In this document: in pieces, positions 27,109 to 36,373 of the stretch
Layout: each line of letters starts with the position of its first letter
How positions within the stretch are numbered: position 1 is the stretch's first letter
NCBI RefSeq assembly: GCF_010119975.1
Contig: NZ_CP048222.1
Coordinates: 806,001-870,000 of the forward strand
DNA from: Rhodocytophaga rosea
GTDB lineage: Bacteria > Bacteroidota > Bacteroidia > Cytophagales > 172606-1
Direction: 5' to 3'
Length of the DNA: 64,000 nucleotides
Made by a program: the position numbers and the translations under genes
The notes under the pieces: generated by a model
Database searches by the model: none
What the model saw: only the letters and a program-made list of their open reading frames with translations
Told to the model about the DNA's origin: nothing

Positions 27109-27567
27109 ATGGAAGACAAACTAAGCCTGAAGATTAAGATATATAATGAATGCCTTCGAATGCAGAAGAACATGGTAGAAACGGCCCGAATGGCTATACG
27201 GGAAGCTCAGGAGAATGCCAATACCAGTGAAGATTCAATGGAGGAAGGTTTCGTATCCTATAGGGAGCAATTGCAGCATACCAGAGATATGTATACCATG
27301 CAGTTGCAAACTACTCAAAATGACCTGGAAACGTTGCAGCAAGTGCCTGCACACAGCCTTACACCAATTATTGAAGCCGGCGCTATTGTTCATACAGATA
27401 AGCAGCATTTTTTTATTGCCGTCAGTATCGGAAAGGTAACAGTAGATAATAAGACCTATTTCCCTATTTCGACATCTGCGCCTATTTTCCAGGCGATGGT
27501 AGGGCTCAAAAAGGGCGATACTTTTCAATTCCGCGACAGGCAGTATAAAATACAGGAGGTATTCTAA
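27109..27567 (+). CDS. GreA/GreB-like transcript-cleavage factor relative
   Basis: 152 aa. The N-terminal half is a long helical hairpin (about 1-85; charged, with NANTSEDSMEEGF near its turn), and the C-terminal half is a small beta domain (INEAGAIVHTD-like start; PISTSAPIFQAMVGLKKGDT near 120-142). This is the coiled-coil plus FKBP-like fold of Gre factors. The acidic residues near the hairpin tip (EDSMEE) are in the right place to act on RNA polymerase. It is more divergent and shorter in the second domain than true GreA, so RNA polymerase binding is inferred. Confidence 0.72.
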   Translation: MEDKLSLKIKIYNECLRMQKNMVETARMAIREAQENANTSEDSMEEGFVSYREQLQHTRDMYTMQLQTTQNDLETLQQVPAHSLTPIIEAGAIVHTDKQHFFIAVSIGKVTVDNKTYFPISTSAPIFQAMVGLKKGDTFQFRDRQYKIQEVF

Positions 27568-27683
27568 TTCGGTTAGATTAGTTACGTTTTGAGAATATAT
27601 ACAGAAGCTATAAATCAGTCTAATATAATGATCTGGTTTATAGCTTCTGCTATTATATTAGCTATAAGAGTGACAAATAATAT

Positions 27684-28021
27684 ATGGAGTTCCAGGTAGA
27701 TAATATCAAATTAATTCATGCCGGAAAGATTGACGAAATGCTAAGCCTGATTCACAAACGGCCGACAATATTTCTGACATCTAAATCTATTTCTTCGTTT
27801 CAGAATTTTTTAAACGGTTATCTGATTTGGGCTTTTGACAATGATGAAATTTATAACCCAAGTGAGCCAGGTTTTGGTAGTTTTAAATAGTGGATGCTGA
27901 GCAACGATGGCAGAATAAATGGTATAGGATTCACATACTCAAAAATATTGCTTCTTGCCTATAATGGCAATAAAAAAAAGCCTTTGATAGATTTTTTGAG
28001 TGTTTAGATGAATACAAATAG
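27684..28021 (+). pseudogene. Small conserved gene broken by an amber and an A-run frameshift
   Basis: An ATG at 27684 opens 68 codons with HKRPTIFLTSKSISSFQNF and GYLIWAFDND. A TAG at 27888-27890 interrupts it. The same frame then continues with WMLSNDGRINGIGF and SKILLLAYNGN. At the A8 run (27972-27979) the frame is lost, and the -1 frame gives KKAFDRFFECLDEY to a TAG at 28019. The three pieces join into one plausible acidic cytoplasmic protein of about 112 residues. The family was not named. It is either a two-hit pseudogene or, less likely, recoded. Confidence 0.7.
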
Positions 28022-28049
28022 AAAGGACACATAATAGTGTGTAAAATAA

Positions 28050-28075
28050 AAAGCCTTCCTTTGCAGGAAGGCTTT
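28050..28075 (-). terminator. Intrinsic terminator of sigA
   Basis: AAAGCCTTCCT (28050-28060) and AGGAAGGCTTT (28065-28075) form an 11-bp stem with a 4-nt loop. On the minus strand a T-rich run follows. It is 22 bp past the sigma gene stop. Confidence 0.9.
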
Positions 28076-28097
28076 CGTGTAATATTTATTAGTAGAA

Positions 28098-28961
28098 TTA
28101 TCCCAGATACGGCTTTAATGCTTTACTTCTGGACGTATGACGCAAGCGGCGGATAGCTTTCTCTTTAATTTGGCGCACCCTTTCACGGGTAAGATTGAAT
28201 TTTTCACCAATCTCTTCCAGTGTCATGGCATGTTCGCCATTCAAACCAAAATAAAAGGTGATTACTTCTGCCTCACGCATGGTAAGTGTAGCAAGGGCAC
28301 GTTGTACCTCGCGGCGGAGAGAATCATTAATTAATTCTGAATCAGGCGTATCCTCACTGTCGTTTTCCAGCACATCAAGCAGGCTGTTTTCCTCTCCTTG
28401 TACAAAAGGTGCATCCATAGATACATGTCTTCCGGAGATCTTCAGTGTGTCTACTACTTCTGAGGTGGTTACCTCTAATACTTCTGCCAGTTCGTCTGGC
28501 GATGGTTCACGTTCGTATTTTTGTTCCAGTTCAGAAAATGTTTTTGAGATTTTATTTAAAGAGCCAACTCTATTTAACGGAAGCCTTACAATACGGGATT
28601 GTTCAGCCAAAGCCTGCAGGATGGATTGACGGATCCACCATACAGCATAGGAAATAAACTTAAAACCCCTGGTTTCATCAAAACGCTGCGCAGCTTTTAT
28701 CAAACCAAGGTTTCCCTCATTGATCAAATCACCTAAAGACAACCCCTGATTCTGGTATTGTTTGGCTACAGACACCACAAAACGCAGGTTGGCTTTGGTC
28801 AATTTTTCTAAAGCAAGCTGATCACCCTCCCGGATTCGCTTAGCTAGTTCTACTTCTTCGTCGGGAGTTAACAGATCAACTTTACCTATTTCCTGCAAAT
28901 ACTTATCGAGCGACTGACTCTCGCGATTGGTTATTTGCTTGCTAATTTTAAGTTGTCTCAT
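28098..28961 (-). CDS. rpoD: Primary RNA polymerase sigma factor (short Bacteroidota type)
   Basis: 287 aa. It lacks the large region 1.1 of proteobacterial sigma-70, as expected in this phylum. Region 1.2 is [20 protein letters not shown]; region 2 holds [36 protein letters not shown]; region 3 includes [16 protein letters not shown]; region 4 ends with the helix-turn-helix [20 protein letters not shown]. It directs RNA polymerase to the TTTG/TAnnTTTG promoters, several of which are visible here. Monocistronic with its own terminator. Often called sigA in Bacteroidota. Confidence 0.97.
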   Translation of the reverse strand: MRQLKISKQITNRESQSLDKYLQEIGKVDLLTPDEEVELAKRIREGDQLALEKLTKANLRFVVSVAKQYQNQGLSLGDLINEGNLGLIKAAQRFDETRGFKFISYAVWWIRQSILQALAEQSRIVRLPLNRVGSLNKISKTFSELEQKYEREPSPDELAEVLEVTTSEVVDTLKISGRHVSMDAPFVQGEENSLLDVLENDSEDTPDSELINDSLRREVQRALATLTMREAEVITFYFGLNGEHAMTLEEIGEKFNLTRERVRQIKEKAIRRLRHTSRSKALKPYLG

Positions 28962-29194
28962 TCAATTTATAAAATTTAGGATGTACGCGCTCTCGAAAGG
29001 AACGATGGCTTTTTACTCAAAGTTCCTGTTGATTTTTGCATTCTATTTTAGCAAAGTCTTTTTAAAGCCAGGCAATAATAAGTTTTGATAAAACGTCAGT
29101 TAGTAAATCTACTGAATATAATTGAGGAAGGCAGAAAATACAAAGTAAAAAATTAAGTGTACCATGTATTTTTTCTGCCTTCCGGCTATATATT

Positions 29195-31336
29195 TCAGGA
29201 GTTAGCCGTTTTACCCTCCGGTTTAGGCAGTAATACTTTTCTGGAAAGCCTGTATTTACCGGTTTTTTTATCTACATCCACCAGTTTCACTTTTACTTCC
29301 TCTCCTACTTCCAATACACCTTCCATTTTTTCCAGGCGTTCCCACTTGATTTCAGAAATATGCAGCAGTCCATCTTTGCCTGGCATAAATTCTACAAATG
29401 CACCAAAGGGCATTATAGATTTTACCTTTCCTTCATATACATCGCCTATGGTTGGAATGGCAACTATGCCTTTTACCCGTCTCAGCGCTTTCTCCATCGC
29501 TACTTTATCTACAGCAAAAATATTTACATACCCTGCATTATCCCTTTCTTCAATCACTACCGTTGCGCCAGATTCTTTCTGAATATCCTGTACCACTTTA
29601 CCACCAGGTCCGATAACGGCTCCAATCTGATCACGGTCAATTTTAACAGTAACTGAGCGGGGAGCATTCGGCTTCAGATCCGGTTTTGGTTCGGCAAGGG
29701 TTTTGTTCATCTCTCCTAAAATGTGCAGTCTGCCTTGTTTGGCCTGGGCAAGTGCCTGAGCCAAGACTTCGTAAGATAATCCATCAACCTTAATATCCAT
29801 CTGGCAGGCAGTAATTCCTTTGGCTGTACCGGTTACTTTAAAATCCATATCGCCCAGGTGATCTTCATCCCCTAAGATGTCAGACAGGATGGCATATTTT
29901 TTTGTCTTGCTATCAGAGATCATCCCCATCGCTATCCCGGAAACAGGCGCTTTAATTTTGATACCAGCGTCCATTAGCGCCAGTGTACCGGCGCAAACAG
30001 TAGCCATGGAAGAAGAACCATTCGATTCCAGAATATCTGATACCACCCGCAGGGTATATGGATTTTCTTCATCTGGCGGCAGTACTTTCTTGAGTGCCCG
30101 GTGAGCCAGATTTCCATGCCCTACTTCTCTCCTACCCGGCCCACGGTTAGGTTTTACTTCGCCGGTAGAGAAACCTGGAAAATTATAATGCAGAATAAAT
30201 TTATTGAATCCACTTAGCATGGCACTGTCAATCATCTGTTCGTCCAGCTTGGTGCCCAGCGTAACCGTAGTGAGAGACTGAGTTTCGCCACGGGTAAAAA
30301 TGGCTGATCCATGCGCAGAAGGCAAATAATCAATTTCACTCCAGATCGGACGGATCTGGTCTGGTTTGCGGCCATCCAGACGTACACCTTCATTGAGCAC
30401 CAGGTTTCTGGCGGCATCTTTCTCTATATCATGGTAATATTTACTTACCAGGGCCAGGTCAATGGTATGATCTTCAGGTAAGGAATCTATATAGGCTTGT
30501 TTTATCGCTTTAAAAGCTTCACTGCGCTCATGCTTATTAATAATAGTAGATTTGGCTACAGCATAAGCTTTTTCATACAGCAATAAATATAATTGTTCTT
30601 TTAGTACTGAATCATTTACTTCATGAGAGTACACTCTTTTCTGGGTTTTACCCACCAGTTCAGTTAATTCTCTCTGGGCCTGCACCTGAAGTTTGATGGC
30701 TTCATGGGCAGTTTTCAAAGCTTCCAGCACTTCTTCCTCAGATACTTCGTTCATTTCTCCTTCTACCATGGTAATATCATCGTAGGAAGCGGCCACAATC
30801 AGATCAAGGGTAGCTTTACTGAGCTGGTCAGCAGGAGGATTAACCAGGTACTGGCCATCGATTTTGGCTACTCTTACTTCTGAAATAGGGCCATTAAAAG
30901 GAATATCTGAAACGGCAAGGGCAGAAGAAGCGGCAAGGGCAGCCAGAGAATCTGGCAATACATTCTGATCAGCTGAAATTAAAAAAATATTTACCTGTGT
31001 TTCAGCATGGTAATCGTCGGGAAAAAGCGGACGTAAGGCACGGTCTACCAGGCGGCTTACCAGAATTTCATGGTCTGAGAGCCTGCCTTCGCGACGAAGG
31101 AATCCACCAGGGATTTTTCCTGCCGCCGCAAATTTTTCCTGGTAGTCTACTGATAAAGGCAAAAAATCGATGCCCTCCCGGGCTTCCTGATTGGCCACTA
31201 CTGTAGCCAGCAACATAGTATCGCCCATCCGAACGACAACAGAGCCATCAGCTTGTTTAGCAAGTTTACCGGTTTCAATAGTTATTTTTCTACCATCGGC
31301 GAGTTCAATGGTTTTGGTGATTACATTTGGTAACAT
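29195..31336 (-). CDS. pnp: Polyribonucleotide nucleotidyltransferase (PNPase)
   Basis: 713 aa, full length. Two RNase PH-like cores (first with [14 protein letters not shown], second with [20 protein letters not shown] and [20 protein letters not shown] containing the catalytic Asp cluster), then a KH domain ([15 protein letters not shown]) and an S1 domain ([17 protein letters not shown]). It degrades RNA 3' to 5' by phosphorolysis. It follows rpsO by 161 bp with a terminator hairpin between, the order known from many bacteria, where part of the rpsO transcription reads through into pnp. Confidence 0.97.
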   Translation of the reverse strand: MLPNVITKTIELADGRKITIETGKLAKQADGSVVVRMGDTMLLATVVANQEAREGIDFLPLSVDYQEKFAAAGKIPGGFLRREGRLSDHEILVSRLVDRALRPLFPDDYHAETQVNIFLISADQNVLPDSLAALAASSALAVSDIPFNGPISEVRVAKIDGQYLVNPPADQLSKATLDLIVAASYDDITMVEGEMNEVSEEEVLEALKTAHEAIKLQVQAQRELTELVGKTQKRVYSHEVNDSVLKEQLYLLLYEKAYAVAKSTIINKHERSEAFKAIKQAYIDSLPEDHTIDLALVSKYYHDIEKDAARNLVLNEGVRLDGRKPDQIRPIWSEIDYLPSAHGSAIFTRGETQSLTTVTLGTKLDEQMIDSAMLSGFNKFILHYNFPGFSTGEVKPNRGPGRREVGHGNLAHRALKKVLPPDEENPYTLRVVSDILESNGSSSMATVCAGTLALMDAGIKIKAPVSGIAMGMISDSKTKKYAILSDILGDEDHLGDMDFKVTGTAKGITACQMDIKVDGLSYEVLAQALAQAKQGRLHILGEMNKTLAEPKPDLKPNAPRSVTVKIDRDQIGAVIGPGGKVVQDIQKESGATVVIEERDNAGYVNIFAVDKVAMEKALRRVKGIVAIPTIGDVYEGKVKSIMPFGAFVEFMPGKDGLLHISEIKWERLEKMEGVLEVGEEVKVKLVDVDKKTGKYRLSRKVLLPKPEGKTANS

Positions 31337-31453
31337 ATGTTAATCTTTAAATCGTAAGAAAAAGGTGAATAGAGCGTATACAGGGGACTACGCAAAAAGG
31401 GATGGAAGTGGCAGCTTATCCTTAAATAAATTTGCCAGAGGCAATAAAATAAA

Positions 31454-31485
31454 AAGAGGGAAACCCTTGGTATGAATTCCCTCTT
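31454..31485 (-). terminator. rpsO-pnp intercistronic terminator
   Basis: AAGAGGGAA (31454-31462) pairs with TTCCCTCTT (31477-31485); the minus strand continues into a T-run. It lies 12 bp past the rpsO stop and should reduce transcription into pnp. Confidence 0.85.
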
Positions 31486-31497
31486 CTTGCTAAAATC

Positions 31498-31773
31498 TTA
31501 CTTTCTTAATTGTAGTTCACTAATAATAGCTCTGTATCTTTCTATTTCGGTATGTGCCAGATAATCCAGCAACCTTCTTCTTTTACCTACCAGTTTCAGC
31601 AAACCCAGTCTGGTAGAGAAATCTTTTTTATGGGTTTTCAGGTGCTCAGTCAGGTGATTAATGCGGAAAGTAAACAAAGCAATTTGTGATTCAGCAGAAC
31701 CCGTATCCGCTTTTTGCTTTGCAATCCCATGATTGGCAAATAATTCTTGTTTTTTTTCTGCGGTCAAATACAT
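31498..31773 (-). CDS. rpsO: 30S ribosomal protein S15
   Basis: 91 aa, typical S15 length. The landmarks [22 protein letters not shown] and [20 protein letters not shown] are the conserved 16S rRNA- and bridge-contacting helices. It binds the central domain of 16S rRNA during 30S assembly. First gene of the rpsO-pnp pair, with a strong promoter directly upstream. Confidence 0.98.
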   Translation of the reverse strand: MYLTAEKKQELFANHGIAKQKADTGSAESQIALFTFRINHLTEHLKTHKKDFSTRLGLLKLVGKRRRLLDYLAHTEIERYRAIISELQLRK

Positions 31774-31814
31774 CGTAAGACAGATTGAATATCCTTTATT
31801 TTTTCGTTAAACCG

Positions 31815-31846
31815 CAAATTTAGCTGCTATATTACTGAAAACCAAA
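31815..31846 (-). promoter_or_regulatory. Promoter of rpsO-pnp
   Basis: On the minus strand TTTG (31843-31846), 20-bp spacer, TAAATTTG (31815-31822): an exact match to the Bacteroidota sigma-A pattern. The start of transcription falls near 31808, about 35 nt before the rpsO ATG. Confidence 0.82.
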
Positions 31847-32027
31847 TAAACAAATAGATTAATATTTATATAAGTAGTGTGCAGAGTACAAATTAATAAG
31901 GATTTTAAAACACTTTCTATCACAGCTTTAATATTGGTATCTATCGCCTATCTATTAATCCTGATTAACCCGGAATAAAGCAACTAAAATCCAAATCACT
32001 AGTATGATAGACCAGTATATGTATTCA

Positions 32028-33494
32028 TTAACCTGGCACCCCCACTTTTCGCTCAGATTTAGGCCGGTTCATTTTGAGTAATTTATCTCTGAAACGGTTA
32101 AAGGCTACTTTATACACATCAGCTTCAAAGAGACGGGAATCATTTTTGGCTTGCCGCAGAAAGAATATGCCGCAGACAAACAAAATAGCATTAGCAGCCC
32201 ATACACCGTAAGGAATCATAACAATGCCTTCCCTGGCCCATTTTTCGCCCAGGAGTGAGCATACGTAAAAGATAATAAAGAACACAATAGACACTAATAC
32301 AGGTACTCCTAAGCCCCCTTTTTTAATAATAGCTCCCAGAGGGGCACCGATCAGAAACATTATAAAACAAGCCAGCGACTGAGTAAATTTCTTATATTTC
32401 TCTACTTCAAACGTACGGCTTTCTTTAATAGCAGAGTCCAGTTGCTGCAGGCTGCTTTGTGCAAAATTTTTCACATTCCGCGCCTGTGCCGCCGCCGAAT
32501 TAACTACCTGCACTTGTTCTTCTTTGGCCAGAGCCCTGTGCTTTAAGGAATCTAACCATTTTCCTTCCAGTGAATCCAGCTTTGGGGGAAGGCCTTTCAT
32601 TGAATTAAAATAGTATTGCTTTACGCTCAAATCGTTGCGATCCAGGATCAATGCGTATTCCTTCTTCATGGAATCGGCTACTGTCTGTAATTTATCCACA
32701 CTCATCATGTATTTACTGGTGGCAAACAGCGATTTATCTGTACGGCTTAAATCGAAGGAAGCCAGGCTGAATACCATTTTACTCTGGTCAAAAGCATCCC
32801 GTTGAAATTCTTCTTTCCGCGAACGACGAGGTTCCTGAGCAACATCAGTGTAAGCATTTCCCCGGAACAATTCCAGCACCAGATAGCGGTCGTTATTGAT
32901 GGTATACATTTTGGCAGAATCCGCCAGAATTACCTGTTTATTACCATCACCCTCTCTATGGTCATAAATCATCACATCCATAAGGGTTTTGCCATCGCTC
33001 AGCTTTTTATTGGCCTTAATGCTATACCCGGTAAGTCCATTATAGAAAACGCCTTCCTTAATATCCAGCGAGGGTTTTTTCTGGCGTACATCCCAAAGCA
33101 GGCTATATGCATTCAAATTGGCTTTAGGCACAATATTATTATTGAACCAGAAGGCCACAAACGTGAGAAGAAATGCAAATATTGAAACCGGCACCAGTAC
33201 CCTGATGAGAGAAATACCTGAGCTTTTAATGGCCGTGAGCTCGTAATGTTCGCCTAAATTACCAAAGCAAATCAGGGAAGAGAGCAACATAGCCAGCGGC
33301 AAAGCTACTGGGGTAGTATTGAGGCTAAAGTAGAATAATAATTCTGCAAACACAGCAAAGCCCAGGTCTTTGCCCACAAACTCATCAAAATACTTGATCA
33401 TCGTCTGGGTAAGCAGAATAAATACTACTACAAAAAATGTTAGGAAGAAAGGTCCGACAAAGGACTTTAGAATGAGTTTATCTATTTTTTTCAT
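32028..33494 (-). CDS. LptF/LptG-family permease (YjgP/YjgQ)
   Basis: 488 aa. The layout is three N-terminal helices (KKIDKLILKSFVGPFFLTFF, LLFYFSLNTTPVALPLAMLL, RVLVPVSIFAFLLTFVAFWF), a long periplasmic beta-jellyroll region (about 120-375), then three C-terminal helices (CFIMFLIGAPLGAIIKKGGLG and two more). It is the lipopolysaccharide-export inner-membrane permease that works with LptB. It is longer than E. coli LptF/G because of an enlarged periplasmic part containing a coiled-coil-like Lys/Glu-rich stretch (EEQVQVVNSAAAQARN). Only one of the usual pair is here, and the sequence does not say whether it fills the F or the G position. The START-like gene lies 14 bp upstream. Confidence 0.92.
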   Translation of the reverse strand: MKKIDKLILKSFVGPFFLTFFVVVFILLTQTMIKYFDEFVGKDLGFAVFAELLFYFSLNTTPVALPLAMLLSSLICFGNLGEHYELTAIKSSGISLIRVLVPVSIFAFLLTFVAFWFNNNIVPKANLNAYSLLWDVRQKKPSLDIKEGVFYNGLTGYSIKANKKLSDGKTLMDVMIYDHREGDGNKQVILADSAKMYTINNDRYLVLELFRGNAYTDVAQEPRRSRKEEFQRDAFDQSKMVFSLASFDLSRTDKSLFATSKYMMSVDKLQTVADSMKKEYALILDRNDLSVKQYYFNSMKGLPPKLDSLEGKWLDSLKHRALAKEEQVQVVNSAAAQARNVKNFAQSSLQQLDSAIKESRTFEVEKYKKFTQSLACFIMFLIGAPLGAIIKKGGLGVPVLVSIVFFIIFYVCSLLGEKWAREGIVMIPYGVWAANAILFVCGIFFLRQAKNDSRLFEADVYKVAFNRFRDKLLKMNRPKSERKVGVPG

Positions 33495-33508
33495 GCAAAT
33501 TCAACGGC

Positions 33509-33904
33509 TTAGCCACCAACAGTTTCTCTCAAATTCGATACCAGGTGTGTCCACAGTTCTTTGAGATCATCTTCATTATCGGTTTCTGAGTAATCAGTTA
33601 TCTTTAAAAACGAAGATTGGGTAAGTTCGTTCATATCCAGCTTAAATTCTATATAGGCAGGATCATTTGAGTTTAAGTCGCCGTCGGGCAGAAATTCAAA
33701 TTTCACATAGCGGTTTAAACGCTGGGCAGTCAAACGGGCATAATGTGGTTTATTATCCCATATAAAATTAAACACTTTGTTCTCATCAATATTTACCTTA
33801 TCAGCAAACCATTGGGCAAGTCCGGCAGGGTTGGTCATATAGGGGAAAAGCATTTTATTAGATGCCCGTATTTCAAACTCTGCCGTGTATTTGTATTTAC
33901 CCAT
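33509..33904 (-). CDS. START/AHSA1-like domain protein
   Basis: 131 aa, cytoplasmic. The helix-grip pattern is visible: a long N-terminal strand (KYTAEFEIRASNKMLFPYM), NPAGLAQWFADKVN as the first turn and helix, antiparallel strands, then a C-terminal helix (DLKELWTHLVSNLRETVGG). This fold holds a hydrophobic ligand or binds a chaperone. It is adjacent (14 bp) to the LptF/G-like gene, a pairing repeated in Bacteroidota, so a link to envelope lipid biology is possible (inference). Confidence 0.85.
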   Translation of the reverse strand: MGKYKYTAEFEIRASNKMLFPYMTNPAGLAQWFADKVNIDENKVFNFIWDNKPHYARLTAQRLNRYVKFEFLPDGDLNSNDPAYIEFKLDMNELTQSSFLKITDYSETDNEDDLKELWTHLVSNLRETVGG

Positions 33905-33978
33905 CTTACCGGTATTTATTGAACTGAAATGTATTCTTTTTTTTCAATCCAAGCAACAGATGCAAATATTTAAAAATA

Positions 33979-34009
33979 TTTGTAGAAAAAAATAATATAC
34001 CTACCTTTG
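33979..34009 (+). promoter_or_regulatory. Promoter of tRNA-Met
   Basis: TTTG (33979-33982), 19-bp spacer, TACCTTTG (34002-34009): exact match to the sigma-A pattern, with the tRNA starting 38 bp further on. Confidence 0.82.
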
Positions 34010-34046
34010 TGGACTCTTTATAAAAGCCCTGCAAACAGGCTAAATT

Positions 34047-34120
34047 GGCGAGGTAGCTCAGGTGGTTAGAGCGCAGGATTCATAACCCTGAGGTCGGGGG
34101 TTCAATTCCCCCCCTCGCTA
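34047..34120 (+). tRNA. tRNA-Met (anticodon CAT)
   Basis: 74 nt folding into a full cloverleaf. The acceptor stem is GGCGAGG/CCTCGCT with a G-U end pair, the D stem GCTC/GAGC, the anticodon loop TTCATAA, the T stem GGGGG/CCCCC and the discriminator A. CCA is not encoded. The CAT anticodon could also belong to an Ile2 tRNA (lysidine-modified), but the G-rich T arm and TTCATAA loop fit elongator Met. Confidence 0.93.
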
Positions 34121-34206
34121 CTTAATGATATTTACAAACCCCTGTAAACTAACCACTTACAGGAGCTTATCATTTCTTAGGTAACAATAGGATAACATTT
34201 TTCACT

Positions 34207-34685
34207 CTATTCATTTACTTGCATTGATGATTGCATATAAATTACATACCCTGTAATCTTCACTTTCATTTGGCCCTCTCCTTGAGGAATATCCATTGGT
34301 ACCCCTTGAGTTTGAGTTCTTGTATATTCATATGGATTAATTACCTGCTCTTTGCCTGTTATAACAATAGCATTCCCACCATTAGAACAGGCGCAATTCC
34401 TTAATCGTTTGAAAGCACTATATGACCCATCCAGTTTAGTGACAGCGCCTTTATAAGATGTGCCATAACATTTACCAATTATTACAAATTTCCTATCTGT
34501 TGGAAACTGATGAATTATTTTTATAGCCTCTAATGGAGTGATATTATTAATTCGGGCTGTAGCAATTGGGGATGTATCACTTTGGGCAGTTATATGTTTT
34601 TGAAACTTGTACCCCCACAACTTGAGAAAAGCACTATTGTTACTACAAGTAAAATATTGTTTTTAGTTAATAAATTTGATCGCAT
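34207..34685 (-). pseudogene. Lipoprotein gene frameshifted in a G5 run at the lipobox
   Basis: An ATG at 34685 starts a lipoprotein signal (MRSNLLTKNN, VVTIVLFSSCGG), but this frame stops 9 codons after the Cys. The mature part, 136 residues, is in the next frame (YKFQKHITAQSDTSPIA to the stop at 34207). The frames meet exactly at a run of five C at 34612-34616 (G on the coding strand); one extra G restores SSCGGYKFQKHITAQ. The mature domain has a repeated Gly/Cys pattern (GKCYGTSYKG, NCACSNGGNAIVITGKE). The break can be a mutation, a phase switch or a base-calling error. Confidence 0.78.
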
Positions 34686-34816
34686 ATTCAACTTTAAAGA
34701 TAAACAAACTTATATATGCAACTATTAGATGAAGTAAATTTGAGCTTGATGTAATGTTCTTAATATTAAATATCATTCTTAAAAACCACCTTATTCACCC
34801 ATACTAAGTAAGAGTA

Positions 34817-35898
34817 CACAATTAAGTATAAGATTTTGGCAAATTGTATCTTTGCTTATGCGTTATATCAAGAAGATTACAGACAAGCAAAAACAAGACT
34901 TAGAGAAGATTCATAAAGATAGTAAAAGTTATCAGGAACGTAACCGTTGCCAATGTATACTGTTATCCAATCAAGGCTATCAAGTACAGAAGTTAGCAAG
35001 CATTTTTCAAGTAAGTCAGTTAAGTATTTATAAGTGGTTTGATCGCTTTGAGAAAACAGGTGTGGTAGGGTTAAAGAACCAAAAAGGGAAAGGCAGAAAA
35101 CCCATCCTTACTACCAGTAATGCTACCCATGTTGAAGTAGTGGAAAATAGCATAGAGAAAGAAAAACAACAACTTAAATTAGCTAAGCGAGAGATAGAAG
35201 CTAAATTAGGCACGGCTATGAGTGAGATGACCTTGAAGCGGTTTTTAAAAAAATTGACTACCGATGGAAACGTTTCCGTAAATGGATAAAGCCATTGCAA
35301 AACAAAGAAGCATATGAGCAGAAAGTCAAGCGATTACATGCTTTGCTTTATTTGGCACAGACAGGCAGTATAGATTTATATTTTGGAGACGAATCAGGGT
35401 TTTGCCTTACCCCTTGTGTACCTTATGGATGGATCAAAAAAGGCGAACACGCCCCTATTTTATCCCAAAGAAGTACAAGGATAAATGTATTTGGCTTGTT
35501 AAGTACAAATAATGAGTTGCTTACTTATCAGAAAAGTGGGAGTCTAAACGCTGACTTTATCATTGAATGTGTAGAGGCCTTCTCAACATCTATTTCCAAG
35601 TTTACTGTCATAGTCTTAGACAACGCCTCCTGGCATACATGTGGCCTATGGGAAGTCAAAAAAGAAGAATGGGAACAGAAAGGATTATACATCTTTTTGC
35701 TGCCTAAGTATAGTCCTCATCTTAACAGGATCGAACGATTTTGGAAGCAGGTGAAATATCATTGGCTCAAAGCCGAAGACTATCTGTCTGTAGAAGCGCT
35801 TAAGGAGGCACTTTATACCATCTTTTCAGGATTGGGTACTTACTTTAAACTTGATTTTAAAAAACTTGAAGTAGATGAAAATATTATACTTAATTGTG
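34817..35898 (+). mobile_element. IS630-family insertion sequence
   Basis: 1082 bp bounded by 21-bp inverted repeats with one mismatch (CACAATTAAGTATAAGATTTT at 34817-34837 and its counterpart at 35878-35898). It carries two overlapping-frame genes joined by -1 frameshifting. A TA target duplication, expected for IS630, is visible on the left (34815-34816) but not on the right, where TT follows; the right junction may have mutated. The right repeat is inside the transposase coding frame. Confidence 0.85.
34858..35289 (+). CDS. IS630 transposase, N-terminal frame (helix-turn-helix)
   Basis: 143 aa from the ATG at 34858. It encodes the DNA-binding part: NRCQCILLSNQGYQVQKLAS and FQVSQLSIYKWFDRFEKTG form the helix-turn-helix of IS630-type proteins, and GLKNQKGKGRKP is the usual linker. 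Near its end lies the slippery run T-TTA-AAA-AAA (heptamer A-AAA-AAA at 35247-35253). A -1 slip there continues as IDYRWKRFRKWIKPLQNK into the second frame. Without a slip, this frame ends at TAA 35287. Confidence 0.85.
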   Translation: MRYIKKITDKQKQDLEKIHKDSKSYQERNRCQCILLSNQGYQVQKLASIFQVSQLSIYKWFDRFEKTGVVGLKNQKGKGRKPILTTSNATHVEVVENSIEKEKQQLKLAKREIEAKLGTAMSEMTLKRFLKKLTTDGNVSVNG

Positions 35899-35903
35899 TT
35901 TAA
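35295..35903 (+). CDS. IS630 transposase, catalytic DDE frame
   Basis: 202 aa as an open frame; the true product starts upstream by frameshift from the helix-turn-helix gene. The catalytic acids are in LYFGDESGF (Asp), TVIVLDNASWHT (Asp) and HLNRIERFWKQVKYHW (Glu), the standard IS630 DDE set. The frame passes through the right inverted repeat and stops at TAA just outside the element, so its last residues depend on flanking DNA. It is not expected to be translated on its own, as no start codon precedes the conserved region. Confidence 0.85.
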   Translation: MQNKEAYEQKVKRLHALLYLAQTGSIDLYFGDESGFCLTPCVPYGWIKKGEHAPILSQRSTRINVFGLLSTNNELLTYQKSGSLNADFIIECVEAFSTSISKFTVIVLDNASWHTCGLWEVKKEEWEQKGLYIFLLPKYSPHLNRIERFWKQVKYHWLKAEDYLSVEALKEALYTIFSGLGTYFKLDFKKLEVDENIILNCV

Positions 35904-36373
35904 TTACTTATCATAGTTATACTATCCATTACAGAAATCAGACTTTTAACTATATGGGAAATAGCGTAGTATGTAAGCGACAATGGTACGTACTGCAATA
36001 GCAGGCCAGAAGGAGATTGCCAGATAAATCTTTAGTGGATGGGTAATTACTAGGCAGAAGTGTGGTTTAATCCGGATGCCAACGAGATACAGGATGTAGT
36101 AAATAAAGAAACGTTCAATAATTGATCTATTATAATTTAATATCTTTCAAAGTTTCATGAAGATACTTTATCGAGTGAACCTCAATTACTCCTGAATTTT
36201 CTACATGTCAACAGCCTAATAAATACCGATTGACAAAGCTCACTCTATACTCCCAACAGGAAATCCATAAAATTTTATCTATAATTACATATACTTAATG
36301 CAAAGGAACTATTAAATATGTTAAATCATATTATAAATTGTGAGTAGGTTAGTTATTGAAAACATCATAGGTT
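35904..36373 (+). other. Gene debris, no intact gene
   Basis: 470 bp. One plus-strand frame carries peptide-like stretches (YVSDNGTYCNSRPEGDCQIN, then AEVWFNPDANEIQDVVNKE) interrupted by three TAG codons and ended by TGA near 36123. The second stretch has a natural amino-acid mix. It is probably the remnant of a gene disrupted around the IS630 insertion. The rest (36130-36373) is AT-rich with nothing recognisable; it should contain the promoter for the peroxidase gene. Confidence 0.45.

Noticed and set aside
27972-27979. Programmed -1 frameshift in the small gene
   Set aside because: The heptamer is right, but an amber lies upstream in the same gene, so decay is the simpler reading.
10322-36125. 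Reassignment of TAG to an amino acid
   Set aside because: Intact genes such as those ending at 45955 and 56550 use TAG as normal terminal stop; the interrupted frames also contain frameshifts or lost starts.
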